Below are positions 1-10,817 of a DNA stretch of 64,000 nt, piece by piece. A program made the translations under genes and the position numbers. Under the pieces are notes generated by a model. It searched no databases. It worked only from the letters and a program-made list of their open reading frames with translations, and was not told the origin of the DNA. The stretch is from positions 124,001-188,000 of the forward strand of contig JAHXHN010000001.1 in the NCBI GenBank assembly GCA_025656675.1. Direction: 5' to 3'. This DNA comes from Candidatus Thiodiazotropha sp. (ex Codakia rugifera). GTDB lineage: Bacteria; Pseudomonadota; Gammaproteobacteria; Chromatiales; Chromatiaceae. Numbering within the stretch: the stretch's first letter is position 1; every line of letters begins with the position of its first letter.

Positions 1-519
1 ATCTACCTGTAACATACCAATTGGACGCTCATCACCGGCACTTCCCTGTCGTGCTGCCGCTGGATGGTAACCACGTCCACGACGAACATTCAGTGTCATA
101 TTTATCTCGCCCGATTTTGTCAGGGTTGCGATAATATGATCAGGATTGGCGATCTCTACATCATGGTCTAAGGTGATGTCACTAGCCAGTACTTGCCCAG
201 GTCCCTTTTTCTGTAGCTTTAACGTTGCCTCGTCGCGTGTATGCATGACAATCGCAACTTGCTTGAGGTTGAGAAGTACATCCAGGACATCTTCCTGAAC
301 ACCTTCCATAGTCGTGTACTCATGGAGTACATCAGCTATCTCTACCTCAGTGATAGCACTTCCAGGCATTGATGAGAGAAGAATGCGCCTTAGCGCATTA
401 CCCAATGTATGCCCAAAACCTCTCTCTAACGGTTCAAGTGTCACCTTCGCTCGTGTAGCGGTGACAGGCTGAACATTAACGATGCGAGGCTTGAGAAATT
501 CCGTAACGCTTTCGGTCAT
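1..519 (-). CDS. rpoA: RNA polymerase alpha subunit, N-terminal part (cut by window start)
   Basis: The first 173 codons of the alpha subunit are present; the rest lies before the window. The translation starts [12 protein letters not shown] and contains [15 protein letters not shown], the conserved alpha N-terminal-domain motif used for dimerisation and for assembling beta and beta-prime. The ATG at 519 is preceded on its strand by GACGAGGGAACATAC, a good ribosome binding site. The gene follows rpsD by 20 bases as last-but-one gene of the alpha operon; rplQ would be expected next, outside the window. Confidence 0.97.
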   Translation of the reverse strand, partial: MTESVTEFLKPRIVNVQPVTATRAKVTLEPLERGFGHTLGNALRRILLSSMPGSAITEVEIADVLHEYTTMEGVQEDVLDVLLNLKQVAIVMHTRDEATLKLQKKGPGQVLASDITLDHDVEIANPDHIIATLTKSGEINMTLNVRRGRGYHPAAARQGSAGDERPIGMLQVD

Positions 520-539
520 GTATGTTCCCTCGTCAAGAC

Positions 540-1160
540 TTACTTAGAGTAGAGCTCGACGACCAGTTGCTCATTAATCTCAGCAGATAGATCGGAACGA
601 TCAGGTATTCGCTTTACCTTACCTTTCATTGCCTTTGGATCAACTTCAACCCAATCAACAAAACCAAACTGCCCTTGTAGTTCAAGTGCCCCTTGAATTC
701 TAAGCTGCTTTTTCGCTTTTTCACGAATGGAGACTTCGTCGTCAGCTGTAAGCTTAAAGGAAGGTACATTTACAACCTTGCCATTAACCTCAATCGCCTT
801 GTGACTTACCAGTTGGCGAGCCTCCGCACGGGTAGCCCCAAACCCCATGCGATAGACGATATTGTCCAAACGCGTCTCAAGCAATTGCAGCAGATTTTCA
901 CCCGTTGCACCCTTATTCTGAGCTGCAGCTTTATAGTAGTTACGGAACTGTTTTTCCATAACGCCATAGATTCGACGTACCTTCTGCTTTTCACGCAACT
1001 GCAGGCCGTAATCAGATACCCGACGACGACGATCTCCCGCCTGTCCGGGCACCTTTTCCATATTGCATTTGGAATCAAGTGAGCGAACGCGACTCTTGAG
1101 AAAGAGGTCAGTCCCCTCTCTACGACTCAGTTTGCACTTAGGCCCGATATACCTTGCCAT
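540..1160 (-). CDS. rpsD: 30S ribosomal protein S4
   Basis: 206 residues, the usual length for S4. It starts [16 protein letters not shown] and carries an S4 RNA-binding domain at about residues 95-160 ([15 protein letters not shown], then [14 protein letters not shown]). S4 nucleates 30S assembly on 16S rRNA. In E. coli it is also the translational repressor of the alpha operon; here it sits in the same place, between rpsK and rpoA, so the same role is likely but not shown by the sequence. Confidence 0.98.
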   Translation of the reverse strand: MARYIGPKCKLSRREGTDLFLKSRVRSLDSKCNMEKVPGQAGDRRRRVSDYGLQLREKQKVRRIYGVMEKQFRNYYKAAAQNKGATGENLLQLLETRLDNIVYRMGFGATRAEARQLVSHKAIEVNGKVVNVPSFKLTADDEVSIREKAKKQLRIQGALELQGQFGFVDWVEVDPKAMKGKVKRIPDRSDLSAEINEQLVVELYSK

Positions 1161-1180
1161 GATTCATGTAACTCCAGTAA

Positions 1181-1570
1181 TTAGACGCGGCGCTTCTTGG
1201 GGGGACGACAGCCATTATGAGGAATAGGTGTTACGTCAGAGATGCTGGTTATCTTAAACCCGGCATTATTCAGTGAACGAACAGCCGATTCGCGACCAGG
1301 ACCAGGACCCTTGACATTGACATCAAGGTTTTTTACCCCGTACTCCTTGACCATCTGGCCTACGCGATCTGCAGCGACCTGAGCGGCGAAGGGTGTACTT
1401 TTCCTAGATCCACGGAATCCGGATCCACCAGCCGTTGCCCAAGCCAGGGTGTTTCCCTGACGGTCACTAATCATGATTATTGTGTTATTGAAAGAGGCGT
1501 GGATGTGCGCGACGCCGTCGGTCACACTCTTCCTTACCTTTTTCTTGGCACGGTTACTGGGTTTTGCCAT
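1181..1570 (-). CDS. rpsK: 30S ribosomal protein S11
   Basis: 129 residues, normal length. The conserved C-terminal block [17 protein letters not shown] and the central [19 protein letters not shown] identify S11, a platform protein that lines the mRNA exit region near S7 and S18. It lies 34 bases after rpsM and 20 bases before rpsD in the alpha operon. Confidence 0.98.
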   Translation of the reverse strand: MAKPSNRAKKKVRKSVTDGVAHIHASFNNTIIMISDRQGNTLAWATAGGSGFRGSRKSTPFAAQVAADRVGQMVKEYGVKNLDVNVKGPGPGRESAVRSLNNAGFKITSISDVTPIPHNGCRPPKKRRV

Positions 1571-1604
1571 CTTCTGTACCTACAGATTCTTTAAATATGT
1601 TTGA

Positions 1605-1961
1605 TTAACGTTTGATTGGTCGACGAGGGCCTTTACGTGTTCTCGCATTTGTACGGGTACGCTGGCCACGCAGCGGTAAACCGCGGCGGTGACGAATCCC
1701 ACGATTACAGCCTAAATCCATCAGACGCTTAATATTCATAGAGACTTCACGGCGCAGATCGCCTTCTACCGAAAAGCGAGCAACTATTGCACGTATCGAT
1801 TCGACTTGATCTTCGCTGAGTTCTTGTATTTTCGTGTTAGGTTCGATGCCGGCTTCTTTACAAATATCACCCGCACGCGATCGCCCGATACCAAATATTG
1901 ATGTCAGCGCTATGACCGCATGTTTCCGGTCTGGAATGTTGACCCCTGCAATTCGAGCCAT
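1605..1961 (-). CDS. rpsM: 30S ribosomal protein S13
   Basis: 118 residues starting [20 protein letters not shown]. An upstream in-frame ATG at 1991 would add ten residues, but the ATG at 1961 has the site TTCAGGAGATTTAGAG in front and gives the family's normal N-terminus, so it is preferred. The basic tail ([16 protein letters not shown]) contacts tRNA in the P site. It is the first gene of the alpha operon and has its own promoter-like sequence about 55 bases upstream. Confidence 0.97.
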   Translation of the reverse strand: MARIAGVNIPDRKHAVIALTSIFGIGRSRAGDICKEAGIEPNTKIQELSEDQVESIRAIVARFSVEGDLRREVSMNIKRLMDLGCNRGIRHRRGLPLRGQRTRTNARTRKGPRRPIKR

Positions 1962-2012
1962 CTCTAAATCTCCTGAAGAAACCCCTGGCACTTCACCAAA
2001 GGTAAACGAGCA

Positions 2013-2041
2013 ATATTACCCTACGCTACCACCTCTATCAA
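2013..2041 (-). promoter_or_regulatory. Sigma-70-type promoter before rpsM (alpha operon)
   Basis: On the minus strand TTGATA (2036-2041) and TAATAT (2013-2018) are separated by exactly 17 bases, close to the sigma-70 consensus. Transcription would start near 2006, leaving a leader of about 45 bases before rpsM. It would let rpsM-rpsK-rpsD-rpoA be made in part independently of the spc operon. No transcript data, so inference. Confidence 0.6.
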
Positions 2042-2069
2042 GCGGGCGAAGGAAAAATTTTTGCTATGA

Positions 2070-2183
2070 TTAACCCTGACGCTGCTTATGGCGTCCTTCT
2101 TTACAGATCACTCTGACGACGCCATTACGGCGCACAATCTTGCAATTGCGGCAGATTTTCTTAACAGATGCACGCACTTTCAT
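2070..2183 (-). CDS. rpmJ: 50S ribosomal protein L36
   Basis: A 37-codon gene reading [17 protein letters not shown] and ending [10 protein letters not shown]. Cys11, Cys14, Cys27 and His32 form the zinc ribbon of the zinc-binding type of L36. It lies 41 bases after secY, the usual last position of the spc operon in gammaproteobacteria. Confidence 0.97.
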   Translation of the reverse strand: MKVRASVKKICRNCKIVRRNGVVRVICKEGRHKQRQG

Positions 2184-2224
2184 GATATAGACTCCAAATT
2201 TTGTTCAATACTGGTCAGGTTTTG

Positions 2225-3577
2225 TTAACGCAACAACCCTGCACCACTACCCTTCAGATTGGCCTTCTTCATCAAACCTTCATATTGATGTGACATCAGG
2301 TGTGCTTGTACCTGCGCCATGAAATCCATGACCACTACCACAATTATCAATAGTGAGGTACCACCAAAGTAGAAAGGTACGTTCCAGCCAACTATTAAGA
2401 ATTCTGGTAGTAGGCAAACCAAAGTAATATAGATTGCCCCAGCCATTGTCAGTCTCGACATGACGCTATCGATATACTTGGCGGTCTGGTCACCCGGTCT
2501 TATTCCTGGAATAAATGCCCCAGAGCGCTTCAAGTTATCGGCCGTCTCGCGAGAATTAAAGACTAGTGCTGTATAGAAAAAGCAGAAGAAGATGATCGCT
2601 GCTGCATAAGCCATAACATAGACAGGCTCACCAGGAGATAACTTTGCGAATATATCCTGTATCCAGCGCGTACCCTCAGTATTTCCAAACCACTGACCGA
2701 GTGTTGCAGGAAAAAGAATAATACTCGATGCAAAAATAGGCGGAATTACCCCAGCCATATTGAGCTTGAGCGGTAAATGTGTGCTTTGGGCAGCCAGCAT
2801 CTTCCTACCCTGCTGACGCTTAGCATAGTTAATCGTTATCCGTCTTTGTCCACGCTCTACAAATACAACAAAAGCGGTAACAGCTATTGCCAATACGAAC
2901 AGAAAGAGAATTGTAAGCGCATTGAGCTCACCTGTTCTCGCAAGTTCCAGCGTTCCACCGATCGCTGCCGGCAATCCAGCGACAATACCCGCGAAAATGA
3001 TCATTGATATACCGTTTCCGATACCACGCTCGGTGATCTGCTCACCCAACCACATCAGGAACATGGTACCCGTAACCAGTGAGACAGCAGCCGTTACGAC
3101 AAAACCAACACCTTGATGTATGACAATCGTCTCTCCGCCAACAGTTTGACTTTGTAGTGCTATGGAGATACCGACTGCTTGAAATGTGGCTAAAACGACA
3201 GTCCCGTAGCGTGTATATTGAGTTATTTTTCTACGTCCTGCCTCACCCTCTTTTTTAAGTTGCTCCAGGGTAGGGATAACAGCAGACATTAACTGCATGA
3301 TAATCGAGGCAGAGATATAAGGCATGATGCCAAGTGCAAACAGACTGGCCCGCTCCAAGGCTCCACCTGAAAACATATTGAACATATCCAGAATCGAACC
3401 TTGAGCTTGCTCAAAAAGCGCTGCCAAGGCAACTGGATTCACACCAGGTACCGGGATAAAGGTACCAATGCGGAACACCAGCAGAGCACCAGCAACAAAC
3501 AATAGCCGTTGACGAAGCTCCGTCAATCGACCCATGTTACCTAGAGCCCCCATCATTGGTGAACCTTGATTGGCCAT
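2225..3577 (-). CDS. secY: Preprotein translocase subunit SecY
   Basis: 450 residues with about ten membrane segments. SecY is the pore of the inner-membrane SecYEG translocon that exports unfolded proteins and inserts membrane proteins. Recognisable features are the N-terminal [19 protein letters not shown] segment, the plug-region [12 protein letters not shown] and the cytoplasmic loop [20 protein letters not shown] that binds SecA and ribosomes. It starts 3 bases after rplO, implying translational coupling. Its partner secE lies in the same window at 28754-29128; secG is not here. Confidence 0.98.
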   Translation of the reverse strand: MANQGSPMMGALGNMGRLTELRQRLLFVAGALLVFRIGTFIPVPGVNPVALAALFEQAQGSILDMFNMFSGGALERASLFALGIMPYISASIIMQLMSAVIPTLEQLKKEGEAGRRKITQYTRYGTVVLATFQAVGISIALQSQTVGGETIVIHQGVGFVVTAAVSLVTGTMFLMWLGEQITERGIGNGISMIIFAGIVAGLPAAIGGTLELARTGELNALTILFLFVLAIAVTAFVVFVERGQRRITINYAKRQQGRKMLAAQSTHLPLKLNMAGVIPPIFASSIILFPATLGQWFGNTEGTRWIQDIFAKLSPGEPVYVMAYAAAIIFFCFFYTALVFNSRETADNLKRSGAFIPGIRPGDQTAKYIDSVMSRLTMAGAIYITLVCLLPEFLIVGWNVPFYFGGTSLLIIVVVVMDFMAQVQAHLMSHQYEGLMKKANLKGSGAGLLR

Positions 3578-3580
3578 AAC

Positions 3581-4012
3581 TTATTCGACCTTACCGCCAG
3601 CTGCCTCGATTGAAGCTTTCGCACCCTTTGAAACACCCAGTCCCTTTACAGTAACTGCGCGATCGATGGCACCGGATGCAAATATTTTCACCTTCTTGAT
3701 TGAACGTGTGACGACATTTGCTTTTTGTAAGGCCTCAAGATCAACGACGTCACCCTCAACTTTAGCCAATTCACCAAGACGGACTTGAGCGGTTGACATG
3801 GAGACGCGTGAGGTAAAACCGATCTTTGGCAGTCTTCTCTGGAGGGGCATCTGGCCGCCTTCAAAACCAACCTTGTGAAAACCACCGGAACGGGACTTCT
3901 GGCCCTTGTGACCACGCCCACAGGTTTTACCGAGACCACTACCGATACCGCGACCGACACGCTTTCGAGCTGGTTTACTACCTGTAGCAGGCTGGAGTGT
4001 ATTTAAGCGCAT
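3581..4012 (-). CDS. rplO: 50S ribosomal protein L15
   Basis: 143 residues starting [20 protein letters not shown], normal for L15. A longer frame begins at 4027, but that would overlap rpmD and add an atypical MWRHK leader, so the ATG at 4012, one base after the rpmD stop, is chosen. The glycine/arginine-rich N-terminus ([19 protein letters not shown]) is the extended tail that threads into 23S rRNA. Confidence 0.97.
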   Translation of the reverse strand: MRLNTLQPATGSKPARKRVGRGIGSGLGKTCGRGHKGQKSRSGGFHKVGFEGGQMPLQRRLPKIGFTSRVSMSTAQVRLGELAKVEGDVVDLEALQKANVVTRSIKKVKIFASGAIDRAVTVKGLGVSKGAKASIEAAGGKVE

Positions 4013-4013
4013 T

Positions 4014-4202
4014 TTATGCCTCCACAACCTTAACCATATAATTGACTTTATTCACCATGCCTCGAGTAGCAGGAGTATCCTCTATCTCGACAATCTGATG
4101 CATACGTCGCAGACCCAATCCAGTAACGCATGCTTTATGGCTTGCGAGACGGCCGCTTGTGCTGCGAGTCAGCGTCACCTGCATTGTTTTCTTCTTTGCC
4201 AT
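4014..4202 (-). CDS. rpmD: 50S ribosomal protein L30
   Basis: 62 residues, starting [14 protein letters not shown] and containing the family signature [21 protein letters not shown]. Present between rpsE (3-base gap) and rplO (1-base gap), the standard spc operon place. Confidence 0.97.
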   Translation of the reverse strand: MAKKKTMQVTLTRSTSGRLASHKACVTGLGLRRMHQIVEIEDTPATRGMVNKVNYMVKVVEA

Positions 4203-4205
4203 GAC

Positions 4206-4712
4206 TTACCCCAGGATATCTTCGACACTCTTACCGCGCTTGAGTGCAACGGATTCGGCATCTGTCATCTCATTCAGGCCATTGATAGTGGCCCGAACAA
4301 CGTTCATGGGATTGTTTGTCCCGATACACTTGGCTAATACATTCTGTACACCAAGAACCTCGAACACCGCCCGCATCGCACCGCCGGCGATGATACCGGT
4401 ACCATCTGAAGCAGGCTGCATGTGGACCCTGGCTGCACCATGTCTGCCCATTACAGGATATTGCAACGTGGAACCATTCAGTCTGATAGACACCATGTTC
4501 TTACGTGCCGTTTCCATCGCCTTCTGTATAGCAACAGGTACTTCGCGGGCTTTACCTGTTCCGAAGCCGACGCGACCTTTGCCGTCACCAACAACTGTCA
4601 ATGCGGAAAAACCGAATTGGCGGCCACCTTTTACTACTTTTGCTACCCGGTTTACATTGACCAGCTTTTCAAGTAGCTCGTCACCCTCAGGCTTTGCATT
4701 AAAATTTGCCAT
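4206..4712 (-). CDS. rpsE: 30S ribosomal protein S5
   Basis: 168 residues. The N-terminal double-stranded-RNA-binding-like domain (about 12-75, [19 protein letters not shown]) and the C-terminal domain ([20 protein letters not shown]) are both intact. S5 affects decoding accuracy and helicase activity at the mRNA entry site. It follows rplR by 12 bases. Confidence 0.98.
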   Translation of the reverse strand: MANFNAKPEGDELLEKLVNVNRVAKVVKGGRQFGFSALTVVGDGKGRVGFGTGKAREVPVAIQKAMETARKNMVSIRLNGSTLQYPVMGRHGAARVHMQPASDGTGIIAGGAMRAVFEVLGVQNVLAKCIGTNNPMNVVRATINGLNEMTDAESVALKRGKSVEDILG

Positions 4713-4724
4713 AATCCTGAACCT

Positions 4725-5081
4725 TTAAAATTGGAGACCGGCTTCACGGGCCGCATCAGCAAGTGCCTTCACACGACCGTGGTATCTAAAACCTGAACGA
4801 TCGAAGGCAACATTTTCAACACCAGCGGATTTGGCTCTCTCGGCAATGTGCTTCCCCACTACCGTTGCAGCACTGACATTTCCACTGGCACCATTGATTT
4901 CACTACGAATGGCTTTATCAAGCGTAGAGGCACTCGCTAATACATTTGCGCCATCAGGACTAATCACCTGGGCATAAATATGGCGGGGTGTACGATGAAT
5001 AGACAGACGATAGGCACCGAGCTCTCGAATCTTGGCCCGTGTCCGACGTCCACGACGTATACGTGATAATTTCTTTTCCAT
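4725..5081 (-). CDS. rplR: 50S ribosomal protein L18
   Basis: 118 residues starting [18 protein letters not shown] and ending [17 protein letters not shown], the typical L18 ending. L18 binds 5S rRNA together with L5 (rplE) and L25 (rplY), both also in this window. It sits 9 bases after rplF. Confidence 0.98.
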   Translation of the reverse strand: MEKKLSRIRRGRRTRAKIRELGAYRLSIHRTPRHIYAQVISPDGANVLASASTLDKAIRSEINGASGNVSAATVVGKHIAERAKSAGVENVAFDRSGFRYHGRVKALADAAREAGLQF

Positions 5082-5090
5082 CGTTATTCC

Positions 5091-5624
5091 CTATTTCTTC
5101 TTGGCTTCTTTACGCACAACGTGCTCATCGGAATAGCGTACACCCTTACCCTTGTAAGGTTCAGGCGGACGATAGGCCCGGATCTCCGCAGCCACCTGGC
5201 CAACTCGCTGCTTGTCGCTACCGCTGACAACTATCTCAGTTGCCGAAGGTGTTGCTATTTTGATGCCTTCGGGTACTGGATAATCTATTGGGTGCGAGAA
5301 ACCTAGATTAAGATTAAGTGATTTACCGCCTGCCTGTGCACGATAACCAACACCCACCAACTGAAGTTTCTTTTCAAATCCCTGGCTGACACCTGTAACC
5401 ATGTTGTTGACCAGGGCGCGAATTGTGCCAGCCATGGCCCATGCCGACTTATTCTCAGCCTTAGGTGAAATATTCAGCGTGTTGTCTTTTTCTGTAACAT
5501 CGACCATCGGGTGCATATTCATTGCAATTTCACCCTTAGGCCCCTTGACACTCAATGATTGGTCAGCTCTTTTTACAGTAACGCCAGACGGTATCGATAT
5601 AGGACTCTTAGCTACGCGTGACAT
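5091..5624 (-). CDS. rplF: 50S ribosomal protein L6
   Basis: 177 residues, with the two repeated L6 domains (about 1-80 and 82-177) and the C-terminal signature [14 protein letters not shown]6 lies near the sarcin-ricin loop and the translation factor binding site. Starts 12 bases after the rpsH stop. Confidence 0.98.
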   Translation of the reverse strand: MSRVAKSPISIPSGVTVKRADQSLSVKGPKGEIAMNMHPMVDVTEKDNTLNISPKAENKSAWAMAGTIRALVNNMVTGVSQGFEKKLQLVGVGYRAQAGGKSLNLNLGFSHPIDYPVPEGIKIATPSATEIVVSGSDKQRVGQVAAEIRAYRPPEPYKGKGVRYSDEHVVRKEAKKK

Positions 5625-5636
5625 ATCAATAACCTC

Positions 5637-6032
5637 TTAGGCAACAAAGGCGACAACTTCTCCGCCCTGGCCGATCTCTCGGGCAGCTCGGTCTGTCATC
5701 ACACCTTTAGAAGTGGATATAATCGCCACACCAAGACCACCACGCACCTTAGGAAGTTCATCTCTACCTTTGTAGACACGAAGACCAGGACGACTTACAC
5801 GCTTGATGATATCGATGACGGGGCGACCTTGAAAATAGCTCAACTCTAGCACGAGGATAGGTTTAGTTGATTCGCTATTTACAGAAACTTCTTTAAGAAA
5901 TCCTTCATTTTTCAGAAGATTAGCAATTGCCAGCTTTTGCTTGGAGGAAGGCAGTTCGACAGTTGCTTTCTTAGCTGCCTGGCCATTACGGATGCGCGTA
6001 AGCATATCCGCGATGGGATCTGACATACTCAT
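5637..6032 (-). CDS. rpsH: 30S ribosomal protein S8
   Basis: 131 residues starting [18 protein letters not shown]; the second Met at codon 3 is an alternative start. The ribosome binding site CTCAGGAGCTCTAAT precedes the ATG at 6032. The C-terminal [20 protein letters not shown] is the S8 signature. In E. coli S8 represses the spc operon by binding its mRNA at the start of rplE; here a structured spacer of 100 bases lies directly before rpsH instead (see 6055-6119). Confidence 0.98.
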   Translation of the reverse strand: MSMSDPIADMLTRIRNGQAAKKATVELPSSKQKLAIANLLKNEGFLKEVSVNSESTKPILVLELSYFQGRPVIDIIKRVSRPGLRVYKGRDELPKVRGGLGVAIISTSKGVMTDRAAREIGQGGEVVAFVA

Positions 6033-6054
6033 ATTAGAGCTCCTGAGGTCAGTC

Positions 6055-6119
6055 CGCCTTTATGGCGCGATACCCAAAAAGTAAAACCACCGGACCAGTA
6101 CCTGCTCCGGATAAAGGCG
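6055..6119 (-). promoter_or_regulatory. Closed RNA stem in the rpsN-rpsH spacer
   Basis: In the transcript CGCCTTTAT (6111-6119) can pair perfectly with ATAAAGGCG (6055-6063). It encloses a second perfect stem, CCGGA/TCCGG (6106-6110 with 6090-6094), followed by TGGTTTTACTTTTT. The spacer is the longest inside the spc operon (100 bases). It could be a processing site, an attenuator or a protein-binding site. The pairing is seen; the role is inference. Confidence 0.45.
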
Positions 6120-6132
6120 CAGAATGATACGC

Positions 6133-6438
6133 TTACCAACTCGCTTTAGCAAGCCCCGGTATATCTCCACGCATTGCCGCCTCACGCAATTTATTTCTGC
6201 AGAGACCGAATTTACGATACACACCGTGAGGTCGCCCAGTCACTCGACAGCGATTTCTCTGTCGAGTTGGACTCGCATCTCTGGGCAATTTCTGTAGTTT
6301 CAGAGTTGCCTGCTCTATCTCTTCAAAACTGCTGTTCGGGTTTTTAATTACAGCTTTCAGCGTATTACGCTTGGAAGCGTAGCGTGAATTCGTCTGTGCA
6401 CGTTTGACTTCGCGTGCAATCATGCTCTTCTTTGCCAT
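6133..6438 (-). CDS. rpsN: 30S ribosomal protein S14 (zinc-free type)
   Basis: 101 residues, the long form of S14 without the CxxC zinc ribbon. The signature [20 protein letters not shown] is followed by [16 protein letters not shown]. It lies 8 bases after rplE; the spacer to rpsH is unusually long and structured. Confidence 0.98.
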   Translation of the reverse strand: MAKKSMIAREVKRAQTNSRYASKRNTLKAVIKNPNSSFEEIEQATLKLQKLPRDASPTRQRNRCRVTGRPHGVYRKFGLCRNKLREAAMRGDIPGLAKASW

Positions 6439-6446
6439 ATCAAAAC

Positions 6447-6986
6447 TCAGTTCTTAAAGGGGAATTTGAAAGCTTCCAGCAATGCACGACCCTCTTCATC
6501 GGTACGCGCTGTAGTGGTAATGGTAATATCCAGTCCACGCAGTGCGTCGATTTTATCGTAGTCAATCTCTGGAAACATGATCTGTTCTTTAACACCCATG
6601 GAGTAATTGCCACGGCCATCAAAGGCTTTACCATTCAGTCCTCGAAAATCTCGAATACGCGGAATCGCAATATTAATAAGACGATCAAGAAACTCATACA
6701 TCCGCTCACGGCGCAAAGTAACCTTACAACCGATCGGCCATCCTTCACGGACTTTAAATCCTGCAATCGATTTACGCGCATGTGTAATGATAGCTTTTTG
6801 ACCTGCAATCTTTTCCATGTCGCCTACTGCATGTTCCAGGATTTTCTTGTCGCCAATCGCCTCACCAACACCCATATTCAGGGTAACCTTGGTAATCTTG
6901 GGCACCTGCATTATGCTGTTGAACTGAAACTTGCCCATCAGTTCCTGGACTACAGTTTCTTTATAATGTTGCTGTAACCTTACCAT
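6447..6986 (-). CDS. rplE: 50S ribosomal protein L5
   Basis: 179 residues, normal length. [18 protein letters not shown] and the C-terminal [20 protein letters not shown] are typical for L5, which binds 5S rRNA in the central protuberance and touches the P-site tRNA. Starts 13 bases after rplX. Confidence 0.98.
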   Translation of the reverse strand: MVRLQQHYKETVVQELMGKFQFNSIMQVPKITKVTLNMGVGEAIGDKKILEHAVGDMEKIAGQKAIITHARKSIAGFKVREGWPIGCKVTLRRERMYEFLDRLINIAIPRIRDFRGLNGKAFDGRGNYSMGVKEQIMFPEIDYDKIDALRGLDITITTTARTDEEGRALLEAFKFPFKN

Positions 6987-6999
6987 GTCTGATCACGCC

Positions 7000-7320
7000 T
7001 TAAATATCGACGACTTCTTGATTCGATTTATATATCCGAACCTTTTTGCCGTCTTCGAGAATTTTAAATCCAACACGATCGCCCTTTCCGGTTTCCGGAT
7101 TGTATAGAGCAACGTTTGAAATGTGCAATGGCATCTCCTTATCAAGGATACCGCCTGGTTCGCCTTTATTTGGATTCGGCTTGGTGTGTTTTTTCGCCAT
7201 ATTGACATTTTCAACCACCAGTCGGTCTTCCTGTAGAATTTTTACTACAGTGCCGCGTTTACCTTTATCCTTTCCGGCAATAACGATGACCTCGTCACCT
7301 TTCTTAATCTTGTTAGCCAT
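7000..7320 (-). CDS. rplX: 50S ribosomal protein L24
   Basis: 106 residues with an N-terminal KOW motif ([20 protein letters not shown], residues about 5-25). L24 starts 50S assembly and lies at the exit of the peptide tunnel. It follows rplN by 10 bases. Confidence 0.98.
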   Translation of the reverse strand: MANKIKKGDEVIVIAGKDKGKRGTVVKILQEDRLVVENVNMAKKHTKPNPNKGEPGGILDKEMPLHISNVALYNPETGKGDRVGFKILEDGKKVRIYKSNQEVVDI

Positions 7321-7330
7321 TAATGCTGCC

Positions 7331-7699
7331 TCACAAAACTTCTGGAGCCAGCGAAATGATTTTCATAAATCGCTCACTCCTTAATTCACGGGTAACGGGG
7401 CCGAATATGCGCGTGCCAATGGGCTGCAACGCATTATTTAAAAGCACCGCAGCATTGGTGTCGAAACGAATCACCGAGCCATCGGGACGACGTACACCCT
7501 TTGTAGTACGCACTACAACTGCATTGTAGACATCGCCTTTCTTCACTTTGCCGCGAGGTATTGCATCTTTGACACTGACCTTCACAACGTCTCCGATCCC
7601 GGCATAACGACGATGTGAACCACCTAGCACCTTTATGCACTGAACCCGCTTAGCGCCACTGTTATCAGCAACACTGAGGTTGGTCTGCATCTGAATCAT
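7331..7699 (-). CDS. rplN: 50S ribosomal protein L14
   Basis: 122 residues starting [19 protein letters not shown] and ending [12 protein letters not shown], as in E. coli. L14 forms an intersubunit bridge with 16S rRNA. It is the first gene of the classical spc operon, but here it is only 53 bases from rpsQ and no clear promoter is seen between them, so S10 and spc are probably read together. Confidence 0.98.
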   Translation of the reverse strand: MIQMQTNLSVADNSGAKRVQCIKVLGGSHRRYAGIGDVVKVSVKDAIPRGKVKKGDVYNAVVVRTTKGVRRPDGSVIRFDTNAAVLLNNALQPIGTRIFGPVTRELRSERFMKIISLAPEVL

Positions 7700-7752
7700 G
7701 GTATTGCCCTAATTCCAAATAGTTTCGAATGGACGCATACTGAGCATATTAC

Positions 7753-8013
7753 TCAGCTAGCACGCTCCAGTACTTTAACCAAACGCCATGTTTTGGTTTT
7801 CGACAGGGGACGGCACTGTTCTACCATCACCTTATCTCCTTTCTGACACTCATTTGTCTCGTCATGCGCATGCACTTTGGTAGAGCGACGCATAAACTTG
7901 CCGTACACCGGATGTTTAACGAGACGTTCAACAGTTACAGTGATGGATTTATCCATTGCGCTACTTACGACCTGCCCAACCAGCGTTCGGTTAGTTGTCT
8001 GCTGCTCACTCAT
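7753..8013 (-). CDS. rpsQ: 30S ribosomal protein S17
   Basis: 86 residues. The S17 signature [19 protein letters not shown] and the OB-fold are present. The start overlaps the end of rpmC by four bases, so the two are translationally coupled. Last gene of the classical S10 operon. Confidence 0.98.
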   Translation of the reverse strand: MSEQQTTNRTLVGQVVSSAMDKSITVTVERLVKHPVYGKFMRRSTKVHAHDETNECQKGDKVMVEQCRPLSKTKTWRLVKVLERAS

Positions 8014-8210
8014 GATGCATTACCCGACTTCTGTTCGTTCATAAGAGTCTTAACTCGTGCAATATCTTTGCGAACTTCATTCATGCGCGAAGGCTTGGCC
8101 AATTGTCCAGTACCGCGTTGCATACGCAGATTAAACTGCTCTTTTAAAAGTTCGTCGAGTGCGGTAGTTAGTTCTTGTTGCGATTTCGCTCTAAGTTCAG
8201 ATGCTTTCAT
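8010..8210 (-). CDS. rpmC: 50S ribosomal protein L29
   Basis: 66 residues; the family block [20 protein letters not shown] is clear. L29 sits by the peptide tunnel exit with L23 and helps bind trigger factor and SRP. The start shares one base with the rplP stop and the end overlaps rpsQ by four bases. Confidence 0.98.
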   Translation of the reverse strand: MKASELRAKSQQELTTALDELLKEQFNLRMQRGTGQLAKPSRMNEVRKDIARVKTLMNEQKSGNAS

Positions 8211-8623
8211 TACATTACCGTCCGCTTCACGAATGCAGTTGAAACAGGCAGCTTGGCAGAAGCGAGTGCAAATGCCTCTCTAGCCAACTCTTCTGAGATA
8301 CCTTCTATCTCATAAAGCATTCGGCCTGGTTGAATCTGAGCTACCCAGTATTCAACATTACCCTTACCTTTACCTTGGCGTACTTCCAAAGGCTTTTTAG
8401 TGATTGGCTTGTCTGGAAAGACACGAATCCAGATTTTACCACCGCGTTTTACGTGTCGAGTTATAGCACGACGCGCTGACTCGATCTGTCTCGCCGTGAG
8501 GCGACCCCTGCCTGTTGATTTCAAGCCGTACTCACCAAAGGAGACATCACTGCCCGTGATTGCTAAACCGCGATTGCGTCCTTTGTGTTGTTTACGAAAT
8601 TTTGTCCGTTTTGGTTGCAACAT
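8210..8623 (-). CDS. rplP: 50S ribosomal protein L16
   Basis: 137 residues starting [20 protein letters not shown]16 organises the A-site tRNA elbow region. The arginine in the [10 protein letters not shown] stretch corresponds to the known hydroxylation site region in E. coli L16. Starts 3 bases after rpsC. Confidence 0.98.
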   Translation of the reverse strand: MLQPKRTKFRKQHKGRNRGLAITGSDVSFGEYGLKSTGRGRLTARQIESARRAITRHVKRGGKIWIRVFPDKPITKKPLEVRQGKGKGNVEYWVAQIQPGRMLYEIEGISEELAREAFALASAKLPVSTAFVKRTVM

Positions 8624-8626
8624 GAC

Positions 8627-9310
8627 TTACGACCTCTTACTCGGTGAGGCTGTCTTAGTTTCCGCTTCTACTTCCTCACGGTCACCGTAGACTTCACCTT
8701 TGAAGACCCATACTTTGACGCCGATAATACCGTAGGTGGTATTTGCTTCAGCAAAGCCATAGTCGATGTCAGCTCGCAGTGTGTGCAGTGGAACCCGACC
8801 CTCGCGATACCACTCAGAACGTGCAATCTCAGCGCCATTTAAGCGCCCGCTGATATGAACTTTAATACCTTCGGCACCCAAGCGCATTGCGTTTTGAACC
8901 GCTCGTTTCATAGCACGACGGAACATCACACGACGCTCCAACTGTTGAGCGATACTCTCGCCAACCAATTGTGCATCCAGCTCTGGCTTGCGGATCTCCT
9001 CGATGCTCATATGAACAGGGATACCCATCATCCCGGAAACCTCAGCTCTCAAAGCATCGATATCCTCACCTTTTTTACCAATCACCAACCCCGGGCGTGC
9101 CGTGTGGACGGTAATATGGGCATTGTTGGCCGGACGATCGATTTGAATTCGACTGACAGAAGCCTGTGACAGTTTCTTTTTCAAGAAGTCTCGGACTTTG
9201 AGATCATTATTCAACAGATCTGCATAGTGCTTGGAATCTGCATACCACTTGGACGTCCAATCTTTGACGATGCCAAGACGTATCCCAGTTGGATGTACTT
9301 TCTGACCCAT
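8627..9310 (-). CDS. rpsC: 30S ribosomal protein S3
   Basis: 227 residues: an N-terminal KH domain (about 38-107, with the [11 protein letters not shown] loop) and the C-terminal S3 domain ([16 protein letters not shown]). S3 lines the mRNA entry tunnel with S4 and S5. It begins [14 protein letters not shown], the usual N-terminus. Confidence 0.98.
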   Translation of the reverse strand: MGQKVHPTGIRLGIVKDWTSKWYADSKHYADLLNNDLKVRDFLKKKLSQASVSRIQIDRPANNAHITVHTARPGLVIGKKGEDIDALRAEVSGMMGIPVHMSIEEIRKPELDAQLVGESIAQQLERRVMFRRAMKRAVQNAMRLGAEGIKVHISGRLNGAEIARSEWYREGRVPLHTLRADIDYGFAEANTTYGIIGVKVWVFKGEVYGDREEVEAETKTASPSKRS

Positions 9311-9328
9311 TTCGGCCTCTCTTGCCTG

Positions 9329-9661
9329 TTACTTTTCCGCGACAGTCACATTAATGTGACTGGTGCGCTTGAGAATCCTGGATGCACGCCCCTTGGCACG
9401 AGCACGGATACGTTTCATGGTCGGGCCTTCATCAATACTGACGGCCGAAACCTTCAATTCATCAATATCGGCGCCATCATTGTGTTCAGCATTGGCGATC
9501 GCCGATTCAAGAACCTTTTTCACCAGTTCCGCGCCCTTCTTCTTACTGAATGTCAGGATATCAAGGGCCTGCTCTACAGGAAGACCGCGAATCTGGTCAG
9601 CGACCAAGCGTCCTTTTTGAGCAGAGATGCGGGCATGACGCAATTTTGCTGTTGTCTGCAT
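9329..9661 (-). CDS. rplV: 50S ribosomal protein L22
   Basis: 110 residues starting [20 protein letters not shown], exactly the E. coli length. A second ATG six bases upstream (9667) is only two bases from the AGAGGAG site, too close; from 9661 the spacing is eight, so 9661 is chosen. The C-terminal hairpin ([20 protein letters not shown]) reaches into the peptide exit tunnel, where macrolide resistance changes map. Confidence 0.96.
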   Translation of the reverse strand: MQTTAKLRHARISAQKGRLVADQIRGLPVEQALDILTFSKKKGAELVKKVLESAIANAEHNDGADIDELKVSAVSIDEGPTMKRIRARAKGRASRILKRTSHINVTVAEK

Positions 9662-9674
9662 CGTCATATCTCCT

Positions 9675-9947
9675 CTACTTGACCTTCCTATCTGCAGCAT
9701 GACCGCGATAGGTACGGGTCAGCGCAAACTCACCCAATTTATGTCCGACCATATTTTCTGATACCAGTACGGGTACATGCTGTTTACCGTTGTGAACAGC
9801 AATGGTCAATCCCACCATTTCCGGGATTACGACCGATCTCCGTGACCAGGTCTTGATAGGACGCTTATTGTTCTGGGCTACCGCCTCATCCACCTTCTTT
9901 GTCAGATGGTGGTCTATGAATGGGCCTTTTCTGATTGAACGTGGCAC
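9675..9947 (-). CDS. rpsS: 30S ribosomal protein S19
   Basis: 90 residues starting [19 protein letters not shown] and containing [19 protein letters not shown]19 is in the 30S head next to S13 (rpsM). It follows rplB by 19 bases. Confidence 0.98.
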   Translation of the reverse strand: MPRSIRKGPFIDHHLTKKVDEAVAQNNKRPIKTWSRRSVVIPEMVGLTIAVHNGKQHVPVLVSENMVGHKLGEFALTRTYRGHAADRKVK

Positions 9948-9966
9948 GACTCTAACCCCTAATCAA

Positions 9967-10794
9967 TTATTTACGGTTTCTACGGCGTACGATCATCTTG
10001 TTCGTACGTTTGTTGGTGCGGGTCTTAAACCCTTTGGTTGGCGTACCCCATGGCGATACGGGATGACGCCCACCTGAGGTACGACCTTCGCCACCTCCGT
10101 GCGGATGATCGACCGGATTCATGGCTACACCACGTACTGTTGGGCGTACACCCTTCCAGCGTTTTGCACCGGCCTTTCCGAGCGAACGAAGGGTATGCTC
10201 GGAGTTGGATACTTCACCGATTACTGCGCGACAATCAGCGGGTACTTTACGCATCTCTCCAGAGCGCAAACGTAAAGTAGCATATTCACCTTCACGAGCG
10301 ACCAATTGAACTGATGCCCCAGCAGAACGAGCAATCTGAGCACCTTTTCCAGGTTTCATCTCGACACAATGCATCACAGAACCCAGCGGTATATTTCTCA
10401 ATGGCAAGCAGTTGCCTGTCTTTATTGGTGCGCCCGAGCCAGATTCAATCTTGTCGCCTACATGCAGGTTGTTGGGTGCAATGATGTAAGCACGCTCACC
10501 ATCCATATAGCGAATCAGCGCAATACGAGCCGTACGATTAGGATCATATTCAAGACGTTCAACAGTTGCCGGTATCACCTCTTTATTACGCTTGAAATCG
10601 ATGATGCGATAACGTTGTTTGTGGCCACCGCCACGATGACGAGTAGTAATTCGACCGTTGTTGTTACGGCCGCCACTCTTACTCTTCTTTGCCAATAGCG
10701 GACCATAAGGTTCACCCTTATGAAGCTCATCATTGACAACCTTAACCACAAACCTGCGGCCTGCAGAGGTCGGTTTTGTTTTAACGACTGCCAT
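9967..10794 (-). CDS. rplB: 50S ribosomal protein L2
   Basis: 275 residues. The C-terminal signature [20 protein letters not shown] includes the conserved histidine near the peptidyl transferase centre. L2 is needed for subunit association. It is 23 bases after rplW. Confidence 0.98.
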   Translation of the reverse strand: MAVVKTKPTSAGRRFVVKVVNDELHKGEPYGPLLAKKSKSGGRNNNGRITTRHRGGGHKQRYRIIDFKRNKEVIPATVERLEYDPNRTARIALIRYMDGERAYIIAPNNLHVGDKIESGSGAPIKTGNCLPLRNIPLGSVMHCVEMKPGKGAQIARSAGASVQLVAREGEYATLRLRSGEMRKVPADCRAVIGEVSNSEHTLRSLGKAGAKRWKGVRPTVRGVAMNPVDHPHGGGEGRTSGGRHPVSPWGTPTKGFKTRTNKRTNKMIVRRRNRK

Positions 10795-10817
10795 TATCCC
10801 AATCCTGTTTTACTTGC

